Assembly: GCA_022539475.1 (NCBI GenBank)
Contig: VCMS01000041.1
Span: 241,097-305,096, forward strand
Source of the DNA: Gracilaria domingensis
Lineage: Eukaryota > Rhodophyta > Florideophyceae > Gracilariales > Gracilariaceae
DNA length: 64,000 nucleotides
Direction: 5' to 3'
Below, in pieces: positions 40,241-51,969 of the stretch. The translations under genes and the position numbers were made by a program. Position 1 is the stretch's first letter, and each line of letters opens with the position of its first letter. The notes beneath the pieces are model-generated. The model ran no database searches and was not told the DNA's origin. It saw nothing but the letters and a program-made list of their open reading frames with translations.

Positions 40241-41007
40241 CAAAACACGAAGATCTTCTGCCTCTGAGGAAGACCAGGAGGGTCAACAGGTTGTTACAAA
40301 TCGGCAGAGGCTGCCTACTCAGTATATATCAGATTTCTGTGCAGTTCCTGGTTTGACTATGTTGAAGAAAGAAGTGTAACAAAGAAAAGTGTACATAAAA
40401 AAACAGTTAGCATGATGCGTACAATGGTATATATACATCTCCCTTTTAGTTGTGGGGACGCAACGTCATACAGATATGCAGTGAAGAACGTTGTTTGTGA
40501 AAGGAACGCCTTCCCTCGTAAGCAAAATTAGAACGTGATCTACTATAGTTGTAATCTTCTATAGTCATTGTTGGTCTCGAGAATGCTCGTTTCGGACATT
40601 TGCAAGATCCGCGCGAGAAATTTTCATTGTCCGACTGCATGGAAGACGGTTTCTGTTCATAAGATTAGGCGGGCAACCTTTTTCGTGAGCGAACTTTAAC
40701 ATAGCGCCTTTCATTCCAGCTGTCGCGTCGCAGTGTAGTCTTCACAAATAGCATTTAGCATGTGAAAAGCTGCGCGCAGGGTGCGAACTGGAGCATAAGA
40801 ACTTGTCATAAGAAAGTTCAAAGCTAACTCTTGATCACAGTGCAATTGAAGACTCACACAGACTCACTCAGGGAGTGAAGCTTTGCGCGTGACACGAAGG
40901 GTAAAGGCATATCTTTATTCGTAACCGCATAGACTTTCTCCGTTGTGGGGCAGGTCGGAAGGGTTTCCGAGGCAGTTCTCCTATGTGTGTGAGTGTGTGC
41001 TCCAGCC
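40241..41007. other. Intergenic
   Basis: No gene supported. Moderately AT-rich, with only short frames. Confidence 0.4.
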
Positions 41008-41088
41008 GCTGCTGATAAACGTTCTGCTTTTGGTCAAGGACCGCTGGAGTCCGGCGGTCCTCGACCAATAGCAGAACGTTTATCAGCG
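41008..41088. repeat. Long inverted repeat (hairpin)
   Basis: GCTGATAAACGTTCTGCT...TTGGTC.AGGACCGC pairs with GCGGTCCTCGACCAA..AGCAGAACGTTTATCAGC around a short loop (TGGAGTCCG). Stem about 36 bp with few mismatches. Could be a foldback element or a strong RNA hairpin/terminator; not within a gene I can support. Confidence 0.8.
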
Positions 41089-42689
41089 CATGAACCCACA
41101 TTTGAAACAGGGAAAATCGAGTGAAAGTGCAACGGCTGTCACAAGGGCGACTGTTGGAAACGTCTGTGAGCAAATCGAGAATAATAAGGAAAATCATGAG
41201 GATGTACAGGCCAAAAAGAATGGCTATTGTCACAGACGAGGAAAATACGGGTGCACTTGATTTGACTTCCGACAGAGTTGGTGCTCCGAAGCGATGCAAG
41301 CCTGCAGAGCAGCGAAAGGAAGAACACAACTCTGTAATATGATAATAGCTCAAACAGAGTAAACTTTTGAACCAGTAGAGTACAAAGAAAAGTCGAGAGT
41401 GTTGCTCATGTGCGTGGGTGAACCACATTGAGGACTATCTAGATCGGCAAGATCTCTCGGGCTTGCTCTCAAAAAGATTCGCGGGCGGAGCGAGCGAAGA
41501 GCGCGCTTGCGTCACTTTAAAAGCACACCAGGGCGCAATGTTTCTCACAACGCATACGCGACGGGGTCACCCAAACGCCTCGCCACACGCTCGCCACCCG
41601 CGCACTGGAGGCGCGACCGTCGCGCCCCCAGTGGCCTCGCGCTGAATTTGACGCGATCACCCGATGGATGATCACCCTTCCTTGCGAGCGAGTTGTCAAC
41701 AAACGAACGAGACCTTTATTTGATGGCATTTGAAAGATGTCAACGAACGAACGAACGAAACCTTTATTTATGAGATTTAAGAACACGTTGCACTAAGTGG
41801 ACACGCCGTAAAACGCAGTGTCAGTCGTTAGGCGTCGTCGGTTGACGGCCGCTGCAGTGAACTGGAGCACCGTTCTCTCCAAGCTGAGTATGAACGTGTG
41901 ATATTCGGTGATAGGATTTGTGCCGCGAACGCCGCTGACATATTCGGCGATACGGTGGGCGAATTGTTTCGCTGACTCTCCCAGACCGCCGTGGACATCA
42001 AACGCGAACGGCGCGAACTCGACGTTGTTCGTCGTACACAGCGCTGAATACTTTGCGCATTTGGCAGCTTCCGCCTTCGAAGCCGCCGCTCCTGCTGTAC
42101 GTGCTCGTGGGCGCGTTTTACTACTTTAGGTAAATAACCTTAGTGTACGTAGCAGAGAGAGACCCAGCAGTGCCCGTTGAGTTATCATAGCACTAAAATT
42201 TTGTTTTTCTAAATAGAAACTGGTAGTCTACATGACGGAAAATGATCTTCGGAGTTAACATGACTGATGTCGTGATTTACGACAACACGGTCTGATGTTC
42301 TGTTTTGCGTACTTTGTAAGTCACAAAATCCGATGGGGTATTCTTTATCATAATCATTATAAATCAAGATGAACGGTTGATCATGAATCTAACGATGATT
42401 GCATGATGTATTGAAGAAATTGTTCCGCGCTGCACGAGTGTAAAATCTTCGCCGAATGCGACCTATTCGTGACGTGAATCACATTGTGAATGCGCGCGCA
42501 TTCCCAGAGTTTCGGCCGAAAGTAGGTAGTTCCTGTGGAGCGTGGAGCAAATGTGCGAGAGTAGAAGCAGGCTACCATGTTTATTTGCAGTATTACATAT
42601 ACGCTGGTCTTAGATATAGTACTGCTGCTCTAAGGCCACAGCGAGGGACCTTTGCATGCTGAACCTCTTCCTTGTCATTTCTTCTCGAT
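41089..42689. other. Intergenic with short repeats
   Basis: No supported gene. Around 41700-41775 AACGAACGA(G/A)ACCTTTATTT occurs twice, about 45 bp apart, each containing AATAAA on the minus strand, a possible pair of polyadenylation signals. 41460-41640 is GC-rich. Confidence 0.35.
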
Positions 42690-43592
42690 TCAATGCTTGT
42701 CATCTTCACGGTGGAGGGAGTGGAGTGACGGCTTCACCACACTCTCTTCTCTCTGTCTACTTATCAAACTCAAAACAAGCAGCTCTGTCAAAATCAGCAT
42801 CGGATATGTGTAAGTCGCGAACAACGCCAGTCCATCCAGCATATACTTCAAATCACTGAATCTTCCCCCTGTTATCATGAGCAGGTATACCATCATTCCC
42901 GGCAGAATACCAGCATTGGTCAACAGACCAACGCGCAATAACGTCTTGTTCATAAAGGACATGGTAATAAAGATGAACATGGAAAGTACAGCCGAAAGCA
43001 TCATCATCACAGTGCCAGCTAGACGCTCACCGTAGCTTGAATAATCACCAGTTAATAAGAACACACCTTGCCCCATGATTAGTGATGCGAATGACAGTGT
43101 TAAAATCAAAGTAACCATACAAACTCGGATGAAATTTGGGCGCGAGAATGAATATCGCTTGTAGTAGTCCTCAGCTACGCTGACCACAATTCCAAGTATT
43201 GCCGCGGCACTAAAAAACAACACTGCGATAACGGGATGTTTCTCGAATACAAAGTAGACATGGTGCTTGAGGAGGCCACGGATTGCTGATACTGCGTTAA
43301 AAGCTGCCGAAATGCTATTTAGTATCACCTTCGCGACCCTCTTCTTGGGCTTGAGTTTGACATAGTCGGCATTCCAGTTGCTCACAAGTTCTCTGAAACA
43401 ACAGAATGAAAGGACAACGATTCCTAGGTAGTCCAAAGCTCGAGATACCTGACCGAATATACGTGGAAAAGCTTCGATTGTAACAAGTAATTGAATTAGC
43501 GGAACCGCAATAAAAAGAGAGAGATAGAGAGAGGCAGCAAATTCATCTTCTTCTTTCCGAAGAACAATCGACCATCTTTGAAGGCGACGCAT
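42690..43592 (-). CDS. Multi-spanning membrane protein, unknown family
   Basis: A 300-residue frame from ATG 43592 with no lesion. Seven or eight hydrophobic segments (for example YLSLFIAVPLIQLLV, YLGIVVLSFCCF, VIAVLFFSAAAILGIVV, VCMVTLILTLSFASLI, GTVMMMLSAVLSMFIFI, LLTNAGILPGMMVYLL, YTYPMLILTELLVLSLI) separated by short basic loops. The positive N-terminus suggests it starts in the cytosol. A charged His/Lys tail ends the protein. No transporter signature recognised. Probably a host gene. Confidence 0.65.
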   Translation of the reverse strand: MRRLQRWSIVLRKEEDEFAASLYLSLFIAVPLIQLLVTIEAFPRIFGQVSRALDYLGIVVLSFCCFRELVSNWNADYVKLKPKKRVAKVILNSISAAFNAVSAIRGLLKHHVYFVFEKHPVIAVLFFSAAAILGIVVSVAEDYYKRYSFSRPNFIRVCMVTLILTLSFASLIMGQGVFLLTGDYSSYGERLAGTVMMMLSAVLSMFIFITMSFMNKTLLRVGLLTNAGILPGMMVYLLMITGGRFSDLKYMLDGLALFATYTYPMLILTELLVLSLISRQREESVVKPSLHSLHREDDKH

Positions 43593-44931
43593 ATTGAATC
43601 GAGGGGGACTCAGCCAGAATTCAAGGATCTTTGTGTTCCAATCACCAGACGTAGAACTAATTCAAGCGGTCGAGAGAGAGAGAAAGATTGAAGCCTGTGA
43701 AGGGTGTGAGAAAGCAAAGGTTCAAGTTGCAGGCTGGGTGCACACCGTCGCTATCATGTTCTCCCATGCTCCGCTTTTAAGCTCGAACGGGACAACAAAG
43801 TCTAGGCCCGAAGGTCTGAAAACCAACGATTTGATTACTTGTTGGTGCGACAACAAGACGAACGAAGTGGAACGAAACGAATCTGGGCTCTAAACATTTT
43901 TATTGAGCGAGGGGTCAAGGGTGATGCCCTATCCAATACTTTTAAGCTTTATGAGAAATCTCACATTAAGGAAAGGGCGCTACTGAGCCCACAAAACATC
44001 TACCCAAAGAGTACAGCAGGAAATGTTATAGCATAGGGTGTATCGAATGATGCTATATGGCCAAAGCGTCTTTTGGGGCGATTCCCTATGATCCCACTGC
44101 TACTTCTCTGCAACAACTTACAACTGTTTGGGATAGGTTTCTCAGACAAGCTAAAGATGTCGACCTTTGATGGAAACCCAACCATTAATTAATTATCTGT
44201 ACTCCGTGGTGCGCCTAAGTGTGCTATTGACCCCAACAATCACTACAGTAACACTTGATCATCTCTGTACTATAAAATGCAGCCATTGACTAACCTTTCT
44301 GTTCCAACCAATGGCCACGCCACCCCCCTCCCTTTCTCAAGGATACACTTGAGGGGATACTAACCCAAAACGGCATTCGTGAGGACGCATATGTCCAGAG
44401 AAGCTTTCTCTTGCGAAGGGCGCCAGCACTCTCCCAGGCCGCTTTCGACTACGTTCAACAAAAGTGGGACGTCGACACCGCGTGCACTCCGACAAGGCAC
44501 GCAGAAGTCTGGGTCATATATGCTGATGATTCAGCTGCCAGTTGCGCGGGAAGTTAAGCGCTGATCCAAGCAAATCGGCCGCGAAGGTAACAAAGAAGAA
44601 GAAGGCACCGTCGTACCGACAGCGTCTCTGTCCAGTAGATTCTCTACTGCTATCGGCATCAAACTTACAGTTTATGCGCAACTTACAGTTCGAAGCAAGC
44701 GCCGCATTTGTCTGTGGGGCTCACCGATCGTGTCGGCATCGAAGGTAGAAGGATAGGATAGCCTTACCCGAATGGGTGCTGTGAGGAAGCTCGGCCTGGG
44801 CCTGCAAGTAGCCCTACAGCGCTCATCCATATGGATACGCACAGGAGCTTGTCAAACCTGCGAGCACCCATACACCAGGTTCGGTATTGGTGGCCGCACG
44901 CGCTCTGGAGTGACTGTTGGAACGCCGTTCG
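43593..44931. other. Intergenic
   Basis: No supported gene. A plus-strand frame at about 44345-44560 without ATG (containing FDYVQQKWDVDT and VWVIYADDSA) is open for about 70 codons and may be an old gene fragment, but no family is recognised. Confidence 0.3.
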
Positions 44932-45867
44932 TTAGACCCCAAAGCCCATGGCGCTCAGAACAGCATCGGTATCCGAAAGGTCATCCACCAAAATCGTCGG
45001 CGCTTCTCGTCGCAACACCTCCTTATCGTAAGCGCCAGTGGCCACCGCCAGCGACGCGGCGCCATTCTCCTTGGCCGCGCGAACATCCGACGTAGCATCT
45101 CCCACATGCACCACCCGGCCCATATTCACATTCGGCGCGCATCGCTTCACGGCCAGTCGAAGAATATCCGCTCGTTCCTCCTGCTCATCTCCAAAAGCGC
45201 CGCCCACAAAGAATGACTTGAGGCCCGCACACTGCAGCTTCAGCTGCGCGATGAACGCCATGTTACCCGTGGTCAACGCGCACGGTACCCGCCGTTCGTC
45301 CAGCGCCTTCAGCAGCCGCACCACCCCCGGCAGCACCAAATGTGACGTATCGCCCGTCACGTCCACAACACGCTCGGCGTGTCGAATCACGTCGCCCATC
45401 TTCGCATCCACATCCTCTCTGCTCACGTTTGCCACCGAGCACATGTTCCGAATGATGCAAAGATCGGTACTTCCGACGTGCGGCACCTCGTCCACGGTGA
45501 CGCGCGCGCCATGCACGGCGAGCACCGCCTCGTTGATGGCCGCTTTGTGCGCCTGGTTGCTGAAAGGCGGCGCCGTGCGCAGCAGCGTGCCGTCAATGTC
45601 CCAAGTCACCAGCAGCGGCGGCTCGCGCGCGGTCATGGGGGTGGCGCCGCGGGCGCACGTGCGAAGCGTGCGGGAGAGTCGCGCGCGCATGCAGTGCTCT
45701 GATACGACGGCGGACAGCGTCGGCGCGATGAACGCGCCACGCGCGGCGGCGGGACGCATAGATGGCGGTGCGGAGGGTGCGGAGCGCGGCCGGGCGCCCG
45801 CGTGCACGGAGGTCGGAGGTTGCTTGTGTATGGCTGTACGTCGTGCACGTGTCGTGTACGGAGCCAT
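44932..45867 (-). CDS. HAD-superfamily hydrolase (phosphoglycolate-phosphatase-like)
   Basis: Hydrolyses a small phosphate ester through an aspartyl-phosphate intermediate. Motif I is VTWDIDGTLL (nucleophile Asp and general acid Asp), motif II CALTTGNM (Thr), and motif IV VHVGDATSDVRAAKENGA with the Mg-binding Asp pair; a helical cap lies between I and II (KAAINEAVLAVHG, DLCIIRNM). Two starts are possible: ATG 45867, giving an Ala/Arg/Ser-rich 75-residue leader that looks like an organelle transit peptide, or ATG 45639, directly before the domain. I list the longer form. The closest functional guess is phosphoglycolate phosphatase or a related pyridoxal/nucleotide phosphatase; substrate is not readable from sequence. 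No intron. Confidence 0.85.
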   Translation of the reverse strand: MAPYTTRARRTAIHKQPPTSVHAGARPRSAPSAPPSMRPAAARGAFIAPTLSAVVSEHCMRARLSRTLRTCARGATPMTAREPPLLVTWDIDGTLLRTAPPFSNQAHKAAINEAVLAVHGARVTVDEVPHVGSTDLCIIRNMCSVANVSREDVDAKMGDVIRHAERVVDVTGDTSHLVLPGVVRLLKALDERRVPCALTTGNMAFIAQLKLQCAGLKSFFVGGAFGDEQEERADILRLAVKRCAPNVNMGRVVHVGDATSDVRAAKENGAASLAVATGAYDKEVLRREAPTILVDDLSDTDAVLSAMGFGV

Positions 45868-47470
45868 GCCACCCGTGCCAGGCTCACGTTCTGGTTTACG
45901 TTCACACTCGCAACCTCCTTCGCGATGAACGCGGAAAAACTTCATCAAAGATATCAAAGGTACCGGAGATACCTTGTTTCCTCAAACACAAGTAGCGGTG
46001 GCTTCCGAAATCAGCATCGAATCGAATAGCACACCAATCGAACTTACAAAGACGGTCTGTTGCTGCCTCTCGAAACTGTTGATCACATCCAACATTTCTC
46101 CCATTCCTCACAATCCCAGCATCTCAGTTCTTCGCAATGACAACACTTCTGCCCTGCTGCTGCTACATGATCTGCTTCAGAATCAAAAACAGTAATCTTG
46201 AGCCCGTGCGAGTCTTTGACAATATACTCGACAACTGTTCTGATGGGAAGCAAATCTGAAATGCATGAGAGTGTTCTCACATCTTCGAAATTTGAGTGTC
46301 TCTTCATTTCCAATGCAGAGCAACACAGATCCATTCTGTTCCAAACCATGTGCCGCTTCGATGAATTCTCGACACTCAGACTGCCTGGGACGCGTTTAAC
46401 GCAATAACGCTATCTGTGTCAAGTATATTGAACGAACGACGTCCAGGTACCTCATCTAAGACGTTGGAGCTAAAGAATATCGATGCCAACTGCAGCGCGA
46501 GAACGATGAATGTGTGAGTGATGAAGGGCACAAATGCACGGCACAGCTTCACTGGCGGATGCGGTACACTGCTGCGTACAGGAATTCCAGTTCCGCTTCG
46601 TTTTCCAGAGTCTATGTCACCTGAAACTGTTCAGAGTCAGATACTAACGGAGATTGTTTTATGCCATCGGGGACCATCACAGTAGTTGTACCGTTATTCC
46701 ACTTGTCCCCTCAATCATTTATATCAGATCATCCATTATTCTCGATACAATTGCTTCCATTCTCCCGCGATGGAAGCATCCAAAACCATGATTTGCGCCG
46801 GCGTTCCGCACATGCTGTGCGATGGAAACAACCAACACCGCTTGCTCGACGTAACCGTTGCTCTGAACTTTGGAACCCTGACGAATTCGGCTTGCTTGCG
46901 CTCGATCTGTCGAGTTCATCTTGCAGTGCGAAATGCTCTGGAACCCGCACGCGAGCGGATACGCGATTAAGTTGATTCTGGCTTGCACCCAGGAGTACCA
47001 ATAGTCCGAAATCGCGGTCATGACGAGAGCTTCAGCATTGCAGTGAACGTTATCTTCCTTGGACCTATTGACCACAACATCTTTATGGGATACGCATGGC
47101 AGGGAGTTTCATCTTCGAAAGCAGGGTGATAGATGGAAGTCATGGCGTTGCGGTGAGATGGAAGAACAATGAGCGTGGTTTCCTGAACTTGAAAAACACT
47201 TGCATATCAAACAAGAATGCGCAAGCGGCATCTAACCACCACGCTTCCGATATTTTCTCCACCTCAACATTGCCCTTTGTCTTGGTGAAGCAATGAGTAA
47301 GATGCTGCTGGGCTGCTAATAAGCTGTCGCATTGTGAGGACAGTAGAGAGAAACGAGTGTTAGGGGCAACAAAGCAGGGTTGTTTATTGTGTTGCGTTTG
47401 TTGCGGGAAGGTTGTTTAGGGGTAAGTGATCTGATCTGTCTAAAAGTGAGATTGCAAATGTGTTAACTGG
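45868..47470. other. Intergenic, possible small gene remnants
   Basis: A minus frame at 46083-46349 (ATG, 88 codons) ends in a Cys-rich tail (CCHCEELRCWDCEEWEKC), and a plus frame at 46686-46970 has about 95 codons. Neither has a recognised domain, and both break off; I do not call them genes. Confidence 0.3.
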
Positions 47471-47479
47471 CTATGGTAC

Positions 47480-48860
47480 TCGGTGAACTAGAATGCTCCG
47501 AAAAGTGCGCACTCAAGCTCGTCAGTTTCTTATGTACCAGGTTCATTGAAGTTCCCGCATCCTCCGAAAAAGATGAGTGTGCAAGTCGGCAAGTAAATTG
47601 GGTAAACGTTTGCTTGTTTGACATAACGCGCATAATGTCCATGAATGTCTCCTACAGTGATTTCAAGTTCGTCAGTTAGGTGTGGTTGAGTCCGTTCGAC
47701 TGCGATTCTGTACATGATCATCTTGACTGCTCCGAAAAAAATGAGATCGCAAGATTGCCAGTAAGTAATGATAAACGTTAGTATGGGTGAAGCTCTGTGA
47801 ATGATGTGCATCCTCCGAAAAAAAGATACAACACGTTTGCCAGTAAGTTAAAGTAGACGTTAGTTCAATTGAGGTAATGTACATGGTGTCCTTGCCCCCT
47901 CCGAAAAAGTTGAGACCGCAAGGTGGCCAATAAGTGACAGTAAACGATAACATGATGGAAGATATAGTCAACGAATGATCCGAATGGTGAGATCGCACGT
48001 TCGGCAGTAAGTTAGTAAGACAACGGTTCTGCGGTTTTGTGCATGATGTGGTTTGCTGCTCCGAAAAAAATGAGATCGCAAGATTGCCAGCAAGTAATAA
48101 TAAACGTTAGTATGGGTGAAGCTTTGTGAATGATGTGCATCCTCCGAAAAATGATACAAGTTTGCCAGCAAGTTAAAGTAGACGTTAGTTCAATTGAGGT
48201 AATGTACATGGTGTCCTTGCCCCCTCCGAAAAAGTTGAGACAGCAAGGTGGTCAATAAGTGACAGTAAACGATAGCGTGATGGAAGATATAGTCAACGAA
48301 TGATCCGAATGGTGAGATCGCACGTTCGGCAGGAAGTCACGGCTCAAGCTGGTAAGACTGCGGTTCTGCGGTTCTGTGCATGATGTGGTTTTGCTGCTCC
48401 GAAAAAAATGAGTTGGCAAGTTCGCAGGTTAGTTTAAGCAAGTGTTAGTATAGGTGACGTTACGTGCACCAAGTTCTTGCATGCTCCGAAAAAACAGTTT
48501 GCAAGTTTGCCAGTAAGTTATGATAGACGGTGGTTTGAATGAGGATATGTCCATAAATACTTGCATGCTCCGGAAAAAGTGCAAGTTTGGCTGTAAGTGA
48601 GAGTAAACGTTCGATTCATGAAGGGGTTCCTTTGCGTGATACTCTCGCGTTCCCCGGAAAAAAATGAGATTGCATGATGGCCAGCAAGTGAGGTTAAACG
48701 TTCTATTGATTGAGATGTGATGTCCATGAGTATTGCGAAGTGAGATTGCAAATTGATTAGCTAGTGATCGTGCGAGTTAGATTGAAAGCGTACGAGATGC
48801 TCTTGAATCCTCCGAAAAAGCAGGATTGCAAGTTCATCAGACGTATAAGTTAGAGTGAGC
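47480..48860. repeat. Satellite-like tandem array with higher-order period near 330 bp
   Basis: Monomers of about 100-115 bp share CTCCGAAAAA, TGAGAT.GCAAG, GCCAGTAAGT and TAAACGTTAGT. Two long units of three monomers are nearly identical, starting TCCGAAAAAAATGAGATCGC at 47731 and 48060 (period 329), and a third begins at 48398. Outer monomers are more diverged, as in a satellite homogenised at its centre. No gene overlaps. Confidence 0.85.
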
Positions 48861-50947
48861 GTGTATCCAGTGAGAGAGTTCCATATAATACAAACACATC
48901 CACTTTGGCATACCGTGTATTCGTCCCGTTTTCGGCAAGCCAAGTGGTTTGTTTGAAGAGGTGTCCCAGATGTTTCGCTTTTGTTCTACTTTGTCCATTC
49001 AAGAGAGTGCGATTGGTGTTTGTCCAAGTCTTTTGTCAGCGTCCAGAGATGTTCAGTTCGGCTGTAAGATGGGCAGCAAATGCCACACCCGTCGTCTATT
49101 GTCGTACCCAGCAGTCCACATAGAGTTCCACGGGTCTGTTTGTGAGAGGTACGGGCGCCAGCCGTGCGCTCCTTGATTCTTCATTCGTAGTACGTACCAC
49201 CACAATCGACAGAGTTGATCCAGAGAGAGCGAGCGAGGTGCGCAAGATTGATGAAGCATGTAGCCAAAAAGAACAGATAAAAGACATGATCGCAGTTGGT
49301 TGATATACTTTGAAATCCAGCCCGACGATGGCCCTTTGAGTCGACGGCTCCAAATTGGAGCCGATGGGGCGCCTCTCCGACCACCGCCGAGACCCCTGCC
49401 ACATCCCTCCCAGAGTGCGTGCAGTGACAGGCCCACAGTTGAGTACATAAGTGGAGAGGAAACCCCCTGGACATTGGAAAAGTCCAGCGACGAGAGAAAA
49501 AAAACTGCGTAGAAGCGCGCAAGAAAAACAAGAAAAAGCGGTGAGAATTGTGGTCTGGAACAGATGCAGAATAACGACGACGGCAGAACGCTGACAACGT
49601 ACAATATAGAGGATTCAGACGCGAAGACGACAGTTGAGTTGTTGATGAAGGTTGAAAGACTGGAGGCGAGGGACGAGGGCAGCAGTGAGGGTGGGCGCCT
49701 TTTGTACTGCGGCGGGCGGGCGGCCTCATCGTGGCGGGGGCTGGAATTGCGCGCTCTCGCAGCTCGAATTGAGGCGCGTGGGCGCGCGAGAGGCGGGCGA
49801 GGAGAGGTCGAAGCGCGCGAGAGGCTCGCCACGTGAGCATTTCGGCTGATAGGAGAGGTGGTTGTGACGAATCTGTACGTAGCGTCACGACACGCCGTGC
49901 ACAGAGTGAGCGAAGCGAGCACGCGGGGGGGGAGGTGAACGCGCGCAGCAACGCGGCCGCGCGGCGCCGATGACGCGGCGCTTCGAATTCAGCTCGCAGC
50001 GCGTGCGAGCTGCAGTGCAGAGGTGCGGGAATGCGCACGCGCCGTGGCGAGGGGGAGCGCGCCGACACCAGGAGCCGTGGCCACGTGCACATCGCGTGAG
50101 CCTGCGCGAGGGCCGGTGTAAGCGGATTTACAGCGAGAAGGGGTGCGTCTGGCAGCGCAGGTCGATTTACAGTAAGTTTCCATTTGAGCGCGCTGCACTG
50201 CAATGATCTGCTGGTTAAATTTCTCCAGGAGATCTGTAAGCATAATATGCTTATAATATAAGATTATTTGACCATTTAACCCCTATACAAGGGGTCTCTC
50301 TCTTGTCAGCTGACATGTATCGCAGTCGTCGCGAGTGACAACCCGTGACGATTTCAAAGCCACGGAGGCTACAAATGGGGCTATTTCATGGTGACTTATA
50401 GGTTACCACCTGAGAAAATGCAGTACAAATTACGAAACATTTTCAAATCTTTATTTTCTAGACACATCACGCACTGATGTCATCGCTGTGTTGTGATGAA
50501 CATTATCATGAGAAACATCAATCACTCATGACCAAACGCACACAGTATATCTATAAAACAGGGGTCAGAGCTTATGTTACACAAACGGTGTCTGATTCGA
50601 GGGTCATTGCCAGACTCTTTCCTTCCCGAATAGCTAATCTACGTAGACGATCGACATGTAACCAGTAGGGATCATTTTATGCAATAATGAAAACTAAACT
50701 CATTATAAACAAGAATGATCCTTACATGGCAAAACTATTGCCATCTAATATTGTAGATGATATTAACTCAGTTCTCGTTATCCTTATAACGAAAGAGAAC
50801 CAGTAACAATTAGAACGACAGTTTACCTTTGCAAAAAATGAAACATATCTCTAGGAACCACATCTTTAATGTAACTTATAAAAAAGTGATGTAGAAGAAC
50901 GGTTTAAGTTTAAACTTGGTTTAATTTGTTAACAAACGCAGACACAA
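48861..50947. other. Intergenic; GC-rich block then AT-rich block
   Basis: 49600-50180 is GC-rich with Arg/Ala-rich open frames in several registers, which is composition and not coding evidence. 50230-50940 is AT-rich with no gene. No RNA gene recognised. Confidence 0.35.
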
Positions 50948-51676
50948 ATGCTTGAAATCAGCCAGCTCACTACTTTCTACGATGTGAACACTATTTGCAT
51001 TACCTCTACGGACATGGATTCTACTCGGGCTAGCAATGCAAGAGTAACCAAAGCGTTCATTCTTGTCGTTTTCCTTGGCACGGTCGTTGTGGTACTGTTA
51101 ATTTCTTTCATCGACAGGATTCGAGATAGCCCTTTTCCTGTGGGTTTATCTGGGATAACTGATTACATCGTCGGGGCCCCTTTTGCTGCTCTGTATGTTT
51201 ATCTTCCTGATGAACGTCCCGTTATGTGCCTATCGAGCAAGGTGTCTGCCGTCTTGTTTCCGTTTGTAGGTCCTTTTGCTCTGTTGTGGTACGTTGCGCA
51301 CCTGATTTACAGGTCGAGGGACGTCACCTTGGGTTTGCTACCTTAAAACACAGATGGCGTGACCAGCCCTCTAAACATGCGTTCAGAAGGCACATCCAGA
51401 CAAAACAAGATTGTTTAGGTCGTGATATTCGCTTTGCTGATGGGATTTGCCTCTGTTTGCCTTTGGGCTTCGAGGTTTGAAAGCCTGCAAGAGGGATATT
51501 CAGTTCTCAAGTCGGTGCAATGGGCGGCGTTCCTTTTCTTCGGCAATTTGACCGGCATTCTGTTCAAAATGGTGTTCGTCACTGTTCGCGAATGTGAACT
51601 AAAACTGCGTGACGACGTTATAAATCATTTTGTTTGTCTTGTTTGGGAATGCTCTCACACGTCTATACGTAACTAA
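50948..51676 (+). CDS. Small multi-spanning membrane protein, probably with one 96-nt intron
   Basis: The frame from ATG 50948 (or 51014) reaches a TAA at 51344, and the same frame resumes at 51419 with protein-like sequence (VVIFALLMGFASVCLWASRF) to 51676. A GT (51323) ... TTTAG (51418) pair would remove exactly 96 nt containing both stops and keep the frame in phase 0. The joined protein has about 210 residues and four to five hydrophobic segments (AFILVVFLGTVVVVLLISF, GAPFAALYVYL, FPFVGPFALLWYVAHLI, VIFALLMGFA, AAFLFFGNLTGILF). The repeated design is reminiscent of plant DUF1475 membrane proteins, but the match is weak. A host gene is likely. Confidence 0.5.
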
Positions 51677-51969
51677 CATGGCACAACGAGCCATAGCACG
51701 AGACGCACCGTTCTCAAGGGTTTTATTGGCGAGGAAAAAGTCAGTGTTTGTACACAGGCAAGAGAACTTGATCTGGAGAGAGCCTACATCCAACACAGGA
51801 CACAGAGGCCTAAAAAGAGAACGCAAAATGCGAAGCAAGAACAACTATGGAGAAGAACTGCGCAACAAGATGTTTCTTTACTTGAATATACACATGATGA
51901 AACGGTCCGAAATCTGCTGCAGGCAAGCAGTTCTATCATTCGTCTGTACATATGACTAGAACGGAATCT
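51677..51969. other. Intergenic
   Basis: About 290 bp between convergent genes; a Lys/Arg-rich plus frame has no support. Confidence 0.3.

Noticed and set aside
43140-43592. The 300-residue membrane protein as a G-protein-coupled receptor
   Set aside because: Seven or eight hydrophobic segments are present, but no receptor-family motif is visible; left as unknown.
49053-50206. Minus-strand frames of 289 and 340 codons
   Set aside because: GC-rich composition opens several frames at once; no ATG in good context, no domain, and tracks of Arg/Ala/Ser only.
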